DNA of 32,333 nucleotides from JACKCP01 sp051744925 (GCA_051744925.1 JBNJDM010000018.1:1-32333); one strand, 5' to 3'. Shown: positions 22,489 to 32,303, counted from the stretch's first letter. Notes: generated by a model not told the origin, from the letters alone. Translations and numbers: made by a program.

Positions 22489-23550
22489 TTATACTTTAAT
22501 TATCCATTTAAAAGGATCTGACTGTCTTCCGTACTGAATATCTGTTAGAAGTGAAAAAAACTTTGCTGATAAAGGACCGGTTTTACCGTCTCCGACAACA
22601 ACCTTTTTGTCTTCGTATGCGATTTCTCCAACAGGGGATATTACTGCTGCTGTTCCGCTTCCAAATACTTCCTGAAGCCTGTTTTCCTCGCCTGCCTTTA
22701 AAATATAATCAATTGATATTTTTTCCTGTTTTACAGTATATCCTTCTTTTTCAGCCATTTTTATAACAGAGTCCCTTGTTATTCCGGGAAGTATACTCCC
22801 TGTAAGTTTCGGAGTTATAATTTCATTGTCTATAACAAAAAAGATATTCATTGATCCTACTTCTTCTATATATCTTTTTTCAACTCCATCAAGCCACAGA
22901 ACCTGGGTATAACCTTCCGACACAGCTTTTTCAGAAGCATATAAACTTGCAGCATAGTTTCCTGCAGTTTTTGCTTCCCCGACTCCTCCGGGAACAGAAC
23001 GCACATAATCTTTTGTTACCCATATTTTTACCGGATCAAATCCTTCAGGATAATATGCACCTACAGGCGACATTATTATAAAAAACCTGTAATTATCTGA
23101 TGCTTTAATTCCTATATATTCATCTGTTGCTATTATTGCAGGTCTTATATAAAGAGAGGTCCCTTCTTTTGAAGGCACCCAGTTTTTATCAATATCTATA
23201 AGTTTTTTCATACTTTCAAGAACAAAATCTTCATCAAATTCAGGAATACACATTCTTGCTGCTGATTTATTCATTCTTGCGAAATTGTCGTCAGCCCTGA
23301 AAAGCTGTATCTCGTTTTCAGGATTTTTATAAGCTTTAAGACCTTCAAACACAGCCTGTGCATAATGAAAAACTGTTGTAGCCGGAGAGAGTGTAAAAGA
23401 ACCATAAGGTACTATTCTTGCATCATGCCACCCTTTACCCTTTTGATAATCCATGATGAACATATGATCTGTAAATATTGTTCCAAAACCCAGATTCTCC
23501 TGATCCGGTTTTTGTTTAAGTTCCTGTGATTGATTAATTTTTAGATCCAT
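22489..23550 (-). CDS. ilvE: Branched-chain amino acid aminotransferase
   Basis: A 353-residue fold-type-IV PLP aminotransferase of the longer (eukaryotic-like, class II) BCAT group. FHYAQAVFEGLKAYK (61-75), PGGVGEAKTAGNYAASL (187-203, with K194 as the PLP lysine) and EEVGSMNIFFV (229-239) are diagnostic. It interconverts Leu, Ile and Val with their 2-oxo acids using glutamate/2-oxoglutarate. CGGAGA lies before the ATG. Transcribed alone, divergent from the YkgJ-type gene. Confidence 0.93.
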   Translation of the reverse strand: MDLKINQSQELKQKPDQENLGFGTIFTDHMFIMDYQKGKGWHDARIVPYGSFTLSPATTVFHYAQAVFEGLKAYKNPENEIQLFRADDNFARMNKSAARMCIPEFDEDFVLESMKKLIDIDKNWVPSKEGTSLYIRPAIIATDEYIGIKASDNYRFFIIMSPVGAYYPEGFDPVKIWVTKDYVRSVPGGVGEAKTAGNYAASLYASEKAVSEGYTQVLWLDGVEKRYIEEVGSMNIFFVIDNEIITPKLTGSILPGITRDSVIKMAEKEGYTVKQEKISIDYILKAGEENRLQEVFGSGTAAVISPVGEIAYEDKKVVVGDGKTGPLSAKFFSLLTDIQYGRQSDPFKWIIKV

Positions 23551-23777
23551 AACTGTTCTCCGTTGCTGAAAATTTAACCTGTATTGATTTTAACTAGTGT
23601 AATTTAAATTTCTTATCTGTATTAATTGTTATGTTTCCGGTCAGGCTCAAGAGCAGAAAATTAAACATTACTGCAGTAATATAAGTATTTTTTAAAAAAA
23701 AGATCAAGACCTGATTTGACATTTCTCTGTATAATGGTATTTTCTGATCTTAATATTAATTAAGCGGAGATAATTAA

Positions 23778-24587
23778 ATGACAGATGAAATAAAAGCAGA
23801 AATACAGCCTGTTGAACTTGGCCCTGACAGTACATTCCAGTTCAAATGTCATCCTGGTGTCAGCTGTTTTACAAACTGCTGCAGAAACATAAATATTATG
23901 CTCACACCATACGACATAATAAAAATTAAAAACAAAATGGAGATCGATTCAGCAGAGTTTCTTGCAGTTTATACAGAACCAAACATGCTTGAAAAAACAG
24001 ATCTTCCTGTTGTTACAATGAAAATGCTTGATGATGAAAGAAAGTCCTGCCCCTTTGTAAAAGATGAAGAAGGTTGCATAATCTACGAAGACAGACCTAC
24101 TATATGCAGATACTATCCTGTAGGTTTCGGGGCTTTAAGCCATAAAATGCAGCAAAATGAAGACAAGGACTTTTTCTTTTTAATCAAGGAACCTATGTGC
24201 AAAGGCCATTTGGAAGACAATGAAATGACAGTAAAAGAATGGCGTGAAGATCAGGGAATTGATGAAAGAGATAAAATAAATTCAGGCTGGATGGACCTTG
24301 TTGTAAGAAAACAGACTACTACCACCACAATGAAGTTTTCAGAAAAAAGTAAAAAACTCTTTTTTATGGTTTGTTACAATATAGATGCTTTCAGAAGATT
24401 TGTTTATGAAAGCGGATTTAAGGATATGTACAATCTTGATGATGATCTGCTTGCTACATTTGAAGATGATGTTGAACTGCTTCAGTTCGGTTTCAGCTGG
24501 CTTAAGGCAATGTTTTTCCAGATTGATCCAGTAGGAATGTTCGAAGTAAATACTGAAGCTGCTGAAGAAAGAATAAAAAACAAATAA
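23778..24587 (+). CDS. YkgJ-family Cys-cluster protein
   Basis: A 269-residue cytoplasmic protein. C24-x5-C30-x3-C34-C35 followed by C91, GC100, EDRPTIC110RYYP and C141 gives the eight-cysteine pattern of the YkgJ/CxxCxxCC family, thought to bind zinc or an iron-sulfur cluster; the biochemical role is unknown. Residues about 150-269 are an extension without recognised motif. CGGAG about 9 bases before the ATG; a TATAAT at 23730-23735 is a candidate -10. A strong terminator follows. Sure of the family, not of the function. Confidence 0.85.
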   Translation: MTDEIKAEIQPVELGPDSTFQFKCHPGVSCFTNCCRNINIMLTPYDIIKIKNKMEIDSAEFLAVYTEPNMLEKTDLPVVTMKMLDDERKSCPFVKDEEGCIIYEDRPTICRYYPVGFGALSHKMQQNEDKDFFFLIKEPMCKGHLEDNEMTVKEWREDQGIDERDKINSGWMDLVVRKQTTTTTMKFSEKSKKLFFMVCYNIDAFRRFVYESGFKDMYNLDDDLLATFEDDVELLQFGFSWLKAMFFQIDPVGMFEVNTEAAEERIKNK

Positions 24588-24620
24588 TCCTGTTTTTAAA
24601 AAAATACCGTTGATAAAATA

Positions 24621-24650
24621 AAAAAAGCCGCAGAATTCTGCGGCTTTTTT
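24621..24650. terminator. Convergent bidirectional terminator
   Basis: A perfect 30-base palindrome, AAAAAAGCCGCAGAA / TTCTGCGGCTTTTTT, between the YkgJ-type gene and the symporter gene. It works in both directions. Confidence 0.9.
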
Positions 24651-24658
24651 ATTTTATC

Positions 24659-26023
24659 TTATTTTTTGGTTAGTTTTTTGTCAGCAAAATATTCTTTGGT
24701 TGTTTTTATGATTATCGGAGTAAGAGCTATAAGAGCTATAAGGTTCGGAAATGCCATAAGCCCGTTGAAAACATCTGCAATAGCCCAAACAAGGTTAAGC
24801 TTAAGAACAGCCCCTATACCTACAAAAAGAACAAATGCTACTCTGTATGGCTTAATAGCCTTTTCACCGAAAAGATATTCTATCGATTTTTCACCGTAGT
24901 AACACCATCCAAGTATTGTGGAAAAAGCAAAAAGAACCAGTCCAATAGTTACTATATATTCGCCTCCTGGTATAAGAGATGCCTTGAAAGCATCGGTAGT
25001 AAGAGCTGCACCGTTTTCTCCGCTTGACCAAACGCCTGTTAAAATAATAACAAGAGCTGTCATTGTACATACAATAATTGTATCAATAAAAGTCTGAGTC
25101 ATTGAAACAAGGGCCTGGGTTACAGGATGCTTTGTTTTTGCTGCTGCTGCTGCAATAGGAGCACTACCAAGACCTGATTCGTTGGAGAAGATACCCCTTG
25201 CAACACCCATTCTTATAGTCATAAGAACAGCTGCACCTGCAAAACCGCCTGTTGCTGCAGTAGGATTAAATGCATACTTAAAAATGATTCCAAAAGCACC
25301 AGGAACAAGAGGGGCATTAATTATTAGAATAATAATACAGCTTACTACATAAAAAACTACCATAAAAGGAACTACAAACCCGGTTACTCTTCCTATGCTT
25401 TTAATACCGCCAATAATAACAAGAGATACAAAAAACATAAGAACAACACCTGTTACCCAGAAAGGAACGCTGAAGTTTGCCTGAAGTGCATCAGCCATTG
25501 AATTGGACTGAACCATATTTCCTATACCAAAGGCTGCTACGGCTGCAAATACTGCAAAAAGAGTACCCATCCATTTCCAGCCGAGACCATTGGTTATGTA
25601 ATACATTGGCCCGCCGCACATATCGCCGTTGGCATCTTTTTCCCTGTAAACAACGGCTAAAACAGCCTCTCCGTATTTTGTGGCCATACCGACAAGCCCT
25701 GTTATCCACATCCAGAACACAGCTCCCGGTCCGCCCAGAGCAATAGCTGTTGCAACACCTGCAATGTTACCTGTACCAACTGTAGCAGACATCGCTGTCA
25801 TAAGAGCCTGAAAGTGAGAAATATCACCGTCTTCATCGTCATCTTCCTTTCTTTTTATAAAAGCAAGATGTAAAGCTTCGCCCATGGATGAAAACTGAAT
25901 ACCTTTAAGTCTTATTGTAAGCCAGAGACCTGTTCCAACAAGCAGAATAAGAAGCGGAGCCCCCCAGATAAAACCGCTTAAAATTCCCATTACATTTTCC
26001 AAAGACTGCAGAAAAGAATCCAT
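24659..26023 (-). CDS. AGCS-family sodium:alanine symporter
   Basis: A 454-residue inner-membrane protein with about 10-11 hydrophobic segments. SATVGTGNIAGVATAIALGG (79-98) followed by PGAVFWMW is the family signature; GGPMYYITNGLGWKW also fits. It takes up alanine or glycine with sodium. A charged stretch with DDDEDGD (61-67) lies in the first loop. GAGGGGAG precedes the ATG. Transcribed alone; its promoter region faces that of the DUF3352 gene. Confidence 0.92.
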   Translation of the reverse strand: MDSFLQSLENVMGILSGFIWGAPLLILLVGTGLWLTIRLKGIQFSSMGEALHLAFIKRKEDDDEDGDISHFQALMTAMSATVGTGNIAGVATAIALGGPGAVFWMWITGLVGMATKYGEAVLAVVYREKDANGDMCGGPMYYITNGLGWKWMGTLFAVFAAVAAFGIGNMVQSNSMADALQANFSVPFWVTGVVLMFFVSLVIIGGIKSIGRVTGFVVPFMVVFYVVSCIIILIINAPLVPGAFGIIFKYAFNPTAATGGFAGAAVLMTIRMGVARGIFSNESGLGSAPIAAAAAKTKHPVTQALVSMTQTFIDTIIVCTMTALVIILTGVWSSGENGAALTTDAFKASLIPGGEYIVTIGLVLFAFSTILGWCYYGEKSIEYLFGEKAIKPYRVAFVLFVGIGAVLKLNLVWAIADVFNGLMAFPNLIALIALTPIIIKTTKEYFADKKLTKK

Positions 26024-26159
26024 ACTCCCCTCTCCTCTTTAATTTTGTTTACATTAGTATAAAAACTATTAACATTGATTAGTACTTAATATACTATGCT
26101 TTAAACATATACTTCTGTAAACTTTTTTTTAAACCTATAAAACATTAAGAAAGGTGTTT

Positions 26160-27830
26160 ATGAAAAAAATAATTATAATACTGTTAATAGCATCTGCGGC
26201 AGCTGCTTCAGGTATATACTTTTATGTATATAAAGCTCCGGTTACAAAAACTGCCGGACCTGAACATCTGCTTCCTTCAGAAACTCTTGCTTTTATACAG
26301 GTAAAAAATCTTGAAAAAAAAATTAACAAGACAAAACAAAACCGTCTTGGAAAAAACCTGCAGAAAATTGATATTGTTTCTGTTTCTCAAAAACTGGGTA
26401 TCCCTGATAAAAAAACTGAAGATATTCAAAATTTTTTAAAAACTACTGAATCAAAAGTAAACAAAGAGGCTTTTTTTAATCTGTTCGGTAAAAATTTTAC
26501 AATAGCTGTTACCTCGCCTTCAGTCTCTTCAGAAAACAAAAAAGTTCACGGACTTGTTTTTTTGTTTGACTCAAAAACAGATGCAAAGCTTACAAGACTT
26601 TTATCAAAAGCGGTTCCGGATTTACAAAATATTTCAGAACATGACTATCAAGGCTCATCAATTACAGAGTCGACTTACAAAGATAATATTACTTTTTTCC
26701 ATTTTATACACAAAGATTTTCTTGCTGTTGCTTCATCTCTTAAAACAGCGCAGCAAGTAATAAGCACACAAGAAGAAACAGGAAGTCTTGCACAAACAGA
26801 AAAATTTAAAAATTTAGATCAAAATGAAAACAAAGAAAAACAAGACTTTTTTGTTTTTCTCGATACCGAAGGAATTTCAGGTAAACTTACAGAGTTTGGT
26901 GAAAAATTTCAGATTCAAAAAATTCTCGATTTAAAAAACAACCTTAATAATAATTATATTGCAGCATCACACTCCGGATACAGCAAGTCTGATAGTATTT
27001 ACGAAACAATATCTGAAATAAGCATGAAAGAAGATAATTATCCTTCTCCTGAAAAAGCAAAGTCTTTTCTTTCCCTTGTTCCTAAAGATATAATATCATT
27101 TGCATGGCAGAATAATTTTGATTTAAAAGAATTTTTAAAAAATATTTTTCCTGAAAAAGAAAAGCTTAAAAATTTTGAGAACAAACTATATTCTGAAGCA
27201 GGCATAGATGCTCAGACTCTTTACAATAACCTTTCAGGAAAAGCAGGATTTATATTTGAAAATGCTGATACCTCAGGAATGTTTCCTGTTCCGGAAGCAG
27301 CTTTTATTTTCAATGAAAAAGCAGGCGATTCATTTGATGAGTATTTTGCTTTTCTCCAGGAAAAACAGAATAATTCGATTCAGGTTCGTAATAAAGAAGT
27401 CGGCGGATACAGTATAAACTTTATACCTCTTCCACTTGGAAAAGCGCTTGAGCCTTCATGGGGATATATAGATGATAAATTCGTACTTGCTGTAAATTCT
27501 TCTGTTATAGAAAACATGATTAACTCAGAAGAATCTGTTAAGGAAAATAAATTCTTCAGGTTCGTAAAAAAAGAGCTGCCGGATAAATATAATTCTATTT
27601 CCTTTTTTAACACTGCCAAATTCTCTGATACTCTTCTAAGTTCAGGAGACTCTCTTTTAAGACTTGCAGCTTTTAAATCACCGGAACTTACACAAAAAGG
27701 GAATATTATTCTTACAGATATTCTGACTCCTGCACTGGAGGGGCTTTCAATGTATGAAGCAACAGGCAGGGCAGGTTTTATAAAAAATAAAAAGCTAAAA
27801 ATAAAAAGCGTTACCAAAATCACTCAATAA
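26160..27830 (+). CDS. DUF3352 membrane-anchored protein
   Basis: A 556-residue protein with one N-terminal hydrophobic segment (about residues 3-24) and a long periplasmic part that is Lys/Glu-rich. HLLPSETLAFIQVKNL (about 37-52) is the opening motif of DUF3352. The start is the ATG at 26160, because AGAAAGG ends five bases before it; an in-frame GTG at 26154 overlaps that site. The function of the family is unknown. Transcribed alone, divergent from the symporter gene. Confidence 0.75.
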   Translation: MKKIIIILLIASAAAASGIYFYVYKAPVTKTAGPEHLLPSETLAFIQVKNLEKKINKTKQNRLGKNLQKIDIVSVSQKLGIPDKKTEDIQNFLKTTESKVNKEAFFNLFGKNFTIAVTSPSVSSENKKVHGLVFLFDSKTDAKLTRLLSKAVPDLQNISEHDYQGSSITESTYKDNITFFHFIHKDFLAVASSLKTAQQVISTQEETGSLAQTEKFKNLDQNENKEKQDFFVFLDTEGISGKLTEFGEKFQIQKILDLKNNLNNNYIAASHSGYSKSDSIYETISEISMKEDNYPSPEKAKSFLSLVPKDIISFAWQNNFDLKEFLKNIFPEKEKLKNFENKLYSEAGIDAQTLYNNLSGKAGFIFENADTSGMFPVPEAAFIFNEKAGDSFDEYFAFLQEKQNNSIQVRNKEVGGYSINFIPLPLGKALEPSWGYIDDKFVLAVNSSVIENMINSEESVKENKFFRFVKKELPDKYNSISFFNTAKFSDTLLSSGDSLLRLAAFKSPELTQKGNIILTDILTPALEGLSMYEATGRAGFIKNKKLKIKSVTKITQ

Positions 27831-27859
27831 TTTTTTGCTGAATTCAGTTTTAATAAATA

Positions 27860-27892
27860 CAGAAAACGCCCCTTTTTAAGGAGCGTTTTCTG
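27860..27892. terminator. Convergent hairpin between DUF3352 gene and queD
   Basis: CAGAAAACGC ... GCGTTTTCTG, a 10-bp perfect stem around CCCTTTTTAAGGA. The tail is only moderately T-rich. Confidence 0.65.
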
Positions 27893-27941
27893 TACAGCAT
27901 ATATCAATCAATCTTTTAAAACTTACAGTTTCTAAAACAGC

Positions 27942-28316
27942 TTACTCAGGATAATAAGTAGCGCAGGCATCGTCAGATTCCCATACTCTGACTCTTGAAA
28001 CTTTAATATCTTTGTTATTTCCAAGTTTAGCATCGATTTCATCGGCTATATATTTTGAAATATTTTCTGATGAAGCATTAATATCTTTAAAAGGTTCAAG
28101 TTCATTTAAATATTTATGATCAAGATATTCTAAAATCTCCCTTAAATAACCTTTAATAATTCCAAAATCGATTACAACACCTGTTTTGTCCAGCTTTTCA
28201 GCTTTTACAAAAACTTCTGTTTTCCAGTTATGGCCATGAAGATTTTCACATTTTTCAGTTACCATTGAAAGCTTATGAGCAGCTGCAAAGGAACCCATTA
28301 CTTTAAGTTCATACAT
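27942..28316 (-). CDS. queD: 6-carboxy-tetrahydropterin synthase QueD
   Basis: A 124-residue T-fold enzyme of the QueD/PTPS family, normal length. Zinc ligands H14, H27 and H29 (AAHKL and LHGHNW), catalytic C23 in EKCENLHGHNW, D66-H67, and E113 in VWESDDA are all present. It converts dihydroneopterin triphosphate to 6-carboxytetrahydropterin in queuosine synthesis. It starts two bases after the dnaJ stop, with AAAGGAT inside the dnaJ end as ribosome site, so it is co-translated with dnaJ. No other queuosine gene is in the window. Confidence 0.92.
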   Translation of the reverse strand: MYELKVMGSFAAAHKLSMVTEKCENLHGHNWKTEVFVKAEKLDKTGVVIDFGIIKGYLREILEYLDHKYLNELEPFKDINASSENISKYIADEIDAKLGNNKDIKVSRVRVWESDDACATYYPE

Positions 28317-28318
28317 AA

Positions 28319-29419
28319 TTAAAATCCTTTAAAAAGATTTTTAAGTTTATTTGTTATTTTATTTTCATCAAGCGTATTGAATTCCTTTAACAACTTTTCC
28401 TGTTTTTTATTGAGCTTTACAGGTGTCTTTACATGTAAAATTACAATCTGATCTCCTCTTCTGCCTGTATTAAGAGAAGGAGCTCCTTCATTTTTAAGCT
28501 TTATTTTATCTCCGTACTGAGCACCTTTTGGAATATCGACTTCAAGCTCTCCGCCAAGAGTAGGTATGGTTATTTTATCTCCAAGCGCAGCCTGAACAAA
28601 GGTAATATCTACATAACAGAATATGTCTGTTCCCTGTCTTTTAAAATATTTATGAGGTTTAACACTTAGAAAAATATAAAGATCGCCTGAAGGACCTCCT
28701 CCGCGACCTGGCTCTCCTTCTCCGGAAAGTCTCAGCTTGGATCCTGAATCAACACCTTTTGGTATTCTTATGGAGACATTTCTTTTTCTCTGAACTTTTC
28801 CCTGGCCCCTGCACTCGGAACAGGGATTTTGTATAATTTTTCCTGAACCTTTACAATACGGACACGCTGTTCTTACTGTAAAAAAGCCCTGGGATTCAGT
28901 ATATTGTCCTGATCCTTTACACCCCGGGCATGTTTCTGTGGAAGATCCGGGTTCACTTCCGCTGCCTTTGCATTTTTCGCAAGGTTCTTCCTTTACAATA
29001 TCTACCTCTTTTTCAGATCCGAAAACAGCTTCTTCAAAATCTATTTCAAGATCATAACGAAGATCAGAGCCTCTTGTAACACCAGAAGATCTCCTTCTGC
29101 GGCCTCTGCCGAAACCGAAAAACTCTTCAAAAATATCTCCGAAACTCGAAAATATATCATCAAAATCTCCGGCTCCTGAAAATCCTGCTCCGTTTAAACC
29201 TTCATGGCCGTACTGATCATATATTTTTCTTTTTTCAACATCAGATAAAACAGCATATGCTTCAGAAACCTCTTTGAATTTTTCTTCGGCCTCTTTATCA
29301 TCCGGATTTCTGTCAGGATGATATTTCATTGCAATTTTTCTGTATCTTTTTTTAAGGGTTTCGCCGTCTACATCTCTGTCTACGCCCAGAATTTCATAAT
29401 AATCTTTTTTTGTTGTCAT
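28319..29419 (-). CDS. dnaJ: Chaperone DnaJ (type I)
   Basis: A 366-residue type I J-protein. J domain 1-70 with HPD at 34-36; Gly/Phe-rich linker about 75-105; four zinc motifs CEKCKGSG, CPGCKGSG, CPYCKGSG and CSECRGQG (about 148-210); then the substrate-binding C-terminal domains. It delivers unfolded proteins to DnaK and stimulates its ATPase. dnaK and grpE are not next to it, and no CIRCE heat-shock site was seen upstream. The upstream ribosome site (AGG) is weak. Followed two bases later by queD. Confidence 0.93.
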   Translation of the reverse strand: MTTKKDYYEILGVDRDVDGETLKKRYRKIAMKYHPDRNPDDKEAEEKFKEVSEAYAVLSDVEKRKIYDQYGHEGLNGAGFSGAGDFDDIFSSFGDIFEEFFGFGRGRRRRSSGVTRGSDLRYDLEIDFEEAVFGSEKEVDIVKEEPCEKCKGSGSEPGSSTETCPGCKGSGQYTESQGFFTVRTACPYCKGSGKIIQNPCSECRGQGKVQRKRNVSIRIPKGVDSGSKLRLSGEGEPGRGGGPSGDLYIFLSVKPHKYFKRQGTDIFCYVDITFVQAALGDKITIPTLGGELEVDIPKGAQYGDKIKLKNEGAPSLNTGRRGDQIVILHVKTPVKLNKKQEKLLKEFNTLDENKITNKLKNLFKGF

Positions 29420-29491
29420 TTAAAAACCTGATTTCTTCGTTTTATTGTTTAAATTTAAAGTTTGTGCTAATGCTTTTTACTTCTTAACCAA

Positions 29492-29523
29492 ATTTGGCTC
29501 CCGGATTTTTCCGGAAGCCAAAA
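29492..29523. other. Strong hairpin in the dnaJ-ubiE divergent spacer
   Basis: ATTTGGCTCCCGGATTTTTC pairs with the following CGGAAGCCAAAAT: stem TTTGGCT-CCGGA against TCCGG-AGCCAAA with one bulge. It lies between two divergent start codons, where no transcript should end, so it may be an mRNA leader structure or an operator. Confidence 0.5.
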
Positions 29524-29560
29524 TTTTATATAATAATTAATACATTAAATGGTATTGTCA

Positions 29561-30271
29561 ATGAATAAGAATGAACGTCCCTTTATAAAAAACATGTTTG
29601 ATACAATAGCTCCCTGGTATGATTTTCTTAACAGACTCTTAAGTTTAAGGCAGGATGTAGCCTGGAGAAAAAAAACAGTCAGATCCCTTGAGCTTAAAAA
29701 TAATGCCTCTGTTCTTGATATGGCCTGCGGAACATGCGACATCGGCCTTGAGATTTTAAGACAGAAAAAAAATGCTCATATTACTGCAGCAGATTTTTCA
29801 AAAGAGATGCTTAAAGTCTCTCAAAAAAAAATCAGGCTAAAAAATAAATCTGATTTTTTTTCACTTGTTTCTGCAAATGCTCTTTATTCTCCTTTTAAAA
29901 ACAACAGTTTTAACGGAGTTACAATAGCATTCGGCATAAGAAATATTGTTGACAGAAAAACCGCTTTAGAAAATTTCTATTTATCTTTAAAAGAAAACGG
30001 CAAAATTGCTGTTCTTGAGCTTACAACACCTGAAAACCGTTTTTTAAAATCTTTATATCTTTTATATTTTTTAAAAATTCTCCCTTTTTTAGGAGGTCTT
30101 TTTTCCAAAAATTATCAGGCTTATTCATACCTTCCAGAATCAGTAATTAATTTTCCGTCTTCACCTGAATTTGTAAAAATTATGGAAAATGCAGGTTTTA
30201 CCGATGTTAAGTATGAACCTCTGACCTTTGGAATATGCACTCTTTACACAGGGGGAAAAAAAGCTGAATAA
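29561..30271 (+). CDS. ubiE: UbiE/MenG-type quinone C-methyltransferase
   Basis: A class I SAM methyltransferase of 236 residues. MFDTIAPWYDFLNRLLSL (12-29) is the UbiE/MenG opening motif; VLDMACGTCDIGLE (51-64) is the SAM loop; FGIRNIVDR (about 128-136) is also family-typical. It methylates demethylmenaquinone or the ubiquinone precursor; in an anaerobe menaquinone is the likely product. I prefer the ATG at 29561 over 29549 because it sits at the usual family start, though neither has a strong ribosome site. Convergent with nadB (5-base gap). Confidence 0.88.
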   Translation: MNKNERPFIKNMFDTIAPWYDFLNRLLSLRQDVAWRKKTVRSLELKNNASVLDMACGTCDIGLEILRQKKNAHITAADFSKEMLKVSQKKIRLKNKSDFFSLVSANALYSPFKNNSFNGVTIAFGIRNIVDRKTALENFYLSLKENGKIAVLELTTPENRFLKSLYLLYFLKILPFLGGLFSKNYQAYSYLPESVINFPSSPEFVKIMENAGFTDVKYEPLTFGICTLYTGGKKAE

Positions 30272-30276
30272 TTTTT

Positions 30277-31887
30277 TTATATTCTTCTTTTAAGAACACT
30301 GTCTTTTGGTTCTTCATCACTTTTAAAGGGATAATCTATGGAGTAGTGAAGGCCCCTGCTCTCTTTTCTCTGAAGTGCGCACTTTATTATAAGTTCGGCA
30401 ACAAGAGCGATGTTTCTCAGCTCTATCAGATCAGAAGTTACTTTAAAATCCCAGTAGTATTCATTAATTTCCGCCTGGATCGCATCTATTCTTCTTTTGG
30501 CCCTTTCAAGTCTTTTGTCTGATCTTACTATTCCAACATAATTCCACATAAAAAGCCTTATTTCATCCCAGTTATGGGAAACCATAATTGCTTCATCACT
30601 GTCTGTTGTTCCTACTTCATCCCATTTTGGAACTTTTTTTACAGGAGTATCAAAATCTGTTGTTTCTATTGCATCGGCTGCTGCTTTATCAGCGTATACA
30701 AGAGCCTCAAGAAGAGAATTGCTTGCAAGCCTGTTTGCTCCGTGCAGCCCAGTGCATGCTGTCTCTCCTATTGCATAAAGATTTGTTACATCTGCATGAC
30801 CGTTAAGATCTGTTGCCACTCCTCCACACATATAATGCGCCGCAGGTACAACCGGTATATAATCTGTTGTCATATCTATGCCAAATTCCAGACATTTCTT
30901 ATATAAATTCGGGAATCTTGTTTTTATAAACTCAGGATCTTTATGTGTTATATCCAGAAAAACCGAATCTTCACCCGATTTTTTCATTTCATGGTCTATT
31001 GCCCTTGCAACAACATCTCTGCATGCAAGATCTTCAAGAGTGCTGTATTTTTTCATGAATTTTCTGCCCGAGGCATCTCTTAAAACAGCTCCTTCACCTC
31101 TTACAGCCTCTGATATAAGAAAATTTTTGGCTTTATGATGGAAAAGACAGGTAGGATGAAACTGAACAAATTCAAGATTTGCAACTGTTGCTCCGGCTCT
31201 GTATGCCATTGCAATACCGTCGCCTGTTGCAACATCAGGATTGCTTGTATAAATATATGCTTTTCCGCTTCCTCCGCAGGCAAGCACAGTTTTTCTTGAG
31301 CTGAAGCTTTTAACTTCGTTTGTTTTTCTGTCAAGAATATAAGCGCCTGTACATTTATTTTCATGGGTTTTTACAACAAGGCCTCTGTGGACTATTGTAG
31401 ATTCTGTCATTAAATCTATGGCTATATGATTTTCATAAACTGTTATATTCGGGTGTGCATTAACTTTATCAACAATTATATTCTGAATTGCTCTGCCTGT
31501 CATATCTACAGAGTGAACTATCCTTTCTGCTGAATGGCCTCCCTCTTTTCCAAGATCGAGCTTTTTATCCTCAGGACTTACTGTATCAAAAGCAACTCCC
31601 ATATCTATAAGTTCCTGAACCATATGAGGTCCTTCAGATACCACATTTTCAGTAACTTTAAGATTGCAGAGCCCGTCTCCTGCTTCAAGAGTATCTTTGA
31701 CATGAAGATCAAAAGAATCTTTATCATCAAAAACCGATGCAACCCCGCCCTGGGCTTTGGAAGTATTAGTATCATAAATATTTTTCTTGGTTACTATGGC
31801 AACCTTACCTTTATGCGCTACTTTAAGAGCAAACATTAAACCTGCGACACCGCTGCCGATAATTAAAAAATCTGTATCTATTTCCAT
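30277..31887 (-). CDS. nadB: L-aspartate oxidase
   Basis: A 536-residue FAD enzyme, typical NadB length. IIGSGVAGLMFALKVA (9-24) is the FAD loop; SKAQGGVA (43-50) and EGGHSAERIVH (115-125) are the NadB/succinate dehydrogenase signatures; the C-terminal third has the helical fumarate-reductase-like end. It oxidises aspartate to iminoaspartate for quinolinate and NAD synthesis, using fumarate in anaerobes. GGAAA precedes the ATG. nadA and nadC are not next to it. Confidence 0.92.
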   Translation of the reverse strand: MEIDTDFLIIGSGVAGLMFALKVAHKGKVAIVTKKNIYDTNTSKAQGGVASVFDDKDSFDLHVKDTLEAGDGLCNLKVTENVVSEGPHMVQELIDMGVAFDTVSPEDKKLDLGKEGGHSAERIVHSVDMTGRAIQNIIVDKVNAHPNITVYENHIAIDLMTESTIVHRGLVVKTHENKCTGAYILDRKTNEVKSFSSRKTVLACGGSGKAYIYTSNPDVATGDGIAMAYRAGATVANLEFVQFHPTCLFHHKAKNFLISEAVRGEGAVLRDASGRKFMKKYSTLEDLACRDVVARAIDHEMKKSGEDSVFLDITHKDPEFIKTRFPNLYKKCLEFGIDMTTDYIPVVPAAHYMCGGVATDLNGHADVTNLYAIGETACTGLHGANRLASNSLLEALVYADKAAADAIETTDFDTPVKKVPKWDEVGTTDSDEAIMVSHNWDEIRLFMWNYVGIVRSDKRLERAKRRIDAIQAEINEYYWDFKVTSDLIELRNIALVAELIIKCALQRKESRGLHYSIDYPFKSDEEPKDSVLKRRI

Positions 31888-32072
31888 ATTTTTCCAGTTC
31901 CGCTTCAGTTTAAATAACTAGAGCTCCAAATCAAAGACTTAATTTTTGAAGCTATTTAGTTCTTTATCCAATTGCATCTCACAAAGACGCTGATATAAAG
32001 GTGACTCTGGCGGCCGGATTTTAAAAATCCTGAAAAACAGGTTCTGAAATTTGCTATACTGAATTCAGTTTA

Positions 32073-32220
32073 ATTAGTATTTGGCCGAAAACTAGAATTT
32101 TTTGTTCGGTTCAAGGCAGATGAAAAATTTAACCGCAGGAATACTGAAGTATTTTGAGGATTAAATTTTGATTCTAACGCAGAACCGGGCAAAAAAGGCA
32201 GTTTTCGTTCAGCAACTAAT
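32073..32220 (+). repeat. Family B 148-bp MITE-like element, full copy
   Basis: Ends ATTAGTATTTGGCCGAAAAC and GTTTTCGTTCAGCAACTAAT, inverted with mismatches. Same 148-base length as the copy at 20719. It carries AAGGCAG twice, the likely endpoints of the deletion seen at 7116-7181. Confidence 0.75.
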
Positions 32221-32277
32221 TACCTGTAAAATTGCAAAATCAGTTCAATAAAAAAAATATCTATAAAACTAAAAAAA

Positions 32278-32303
32278 ACCTTCCTTCTTTGTTTTTTGAA
32301 GGT
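32278..32303 (-). terminator. Intrinsic terminator of a gene beyond the right edge
   Basis: On the minus strand ACCTTC ... GAAGGT is followed by eight T. In two of the three minus-strand frames a stop codon lies within the last 30 bases, consistent with a gene ending at the edge. Confidence 0.6.
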
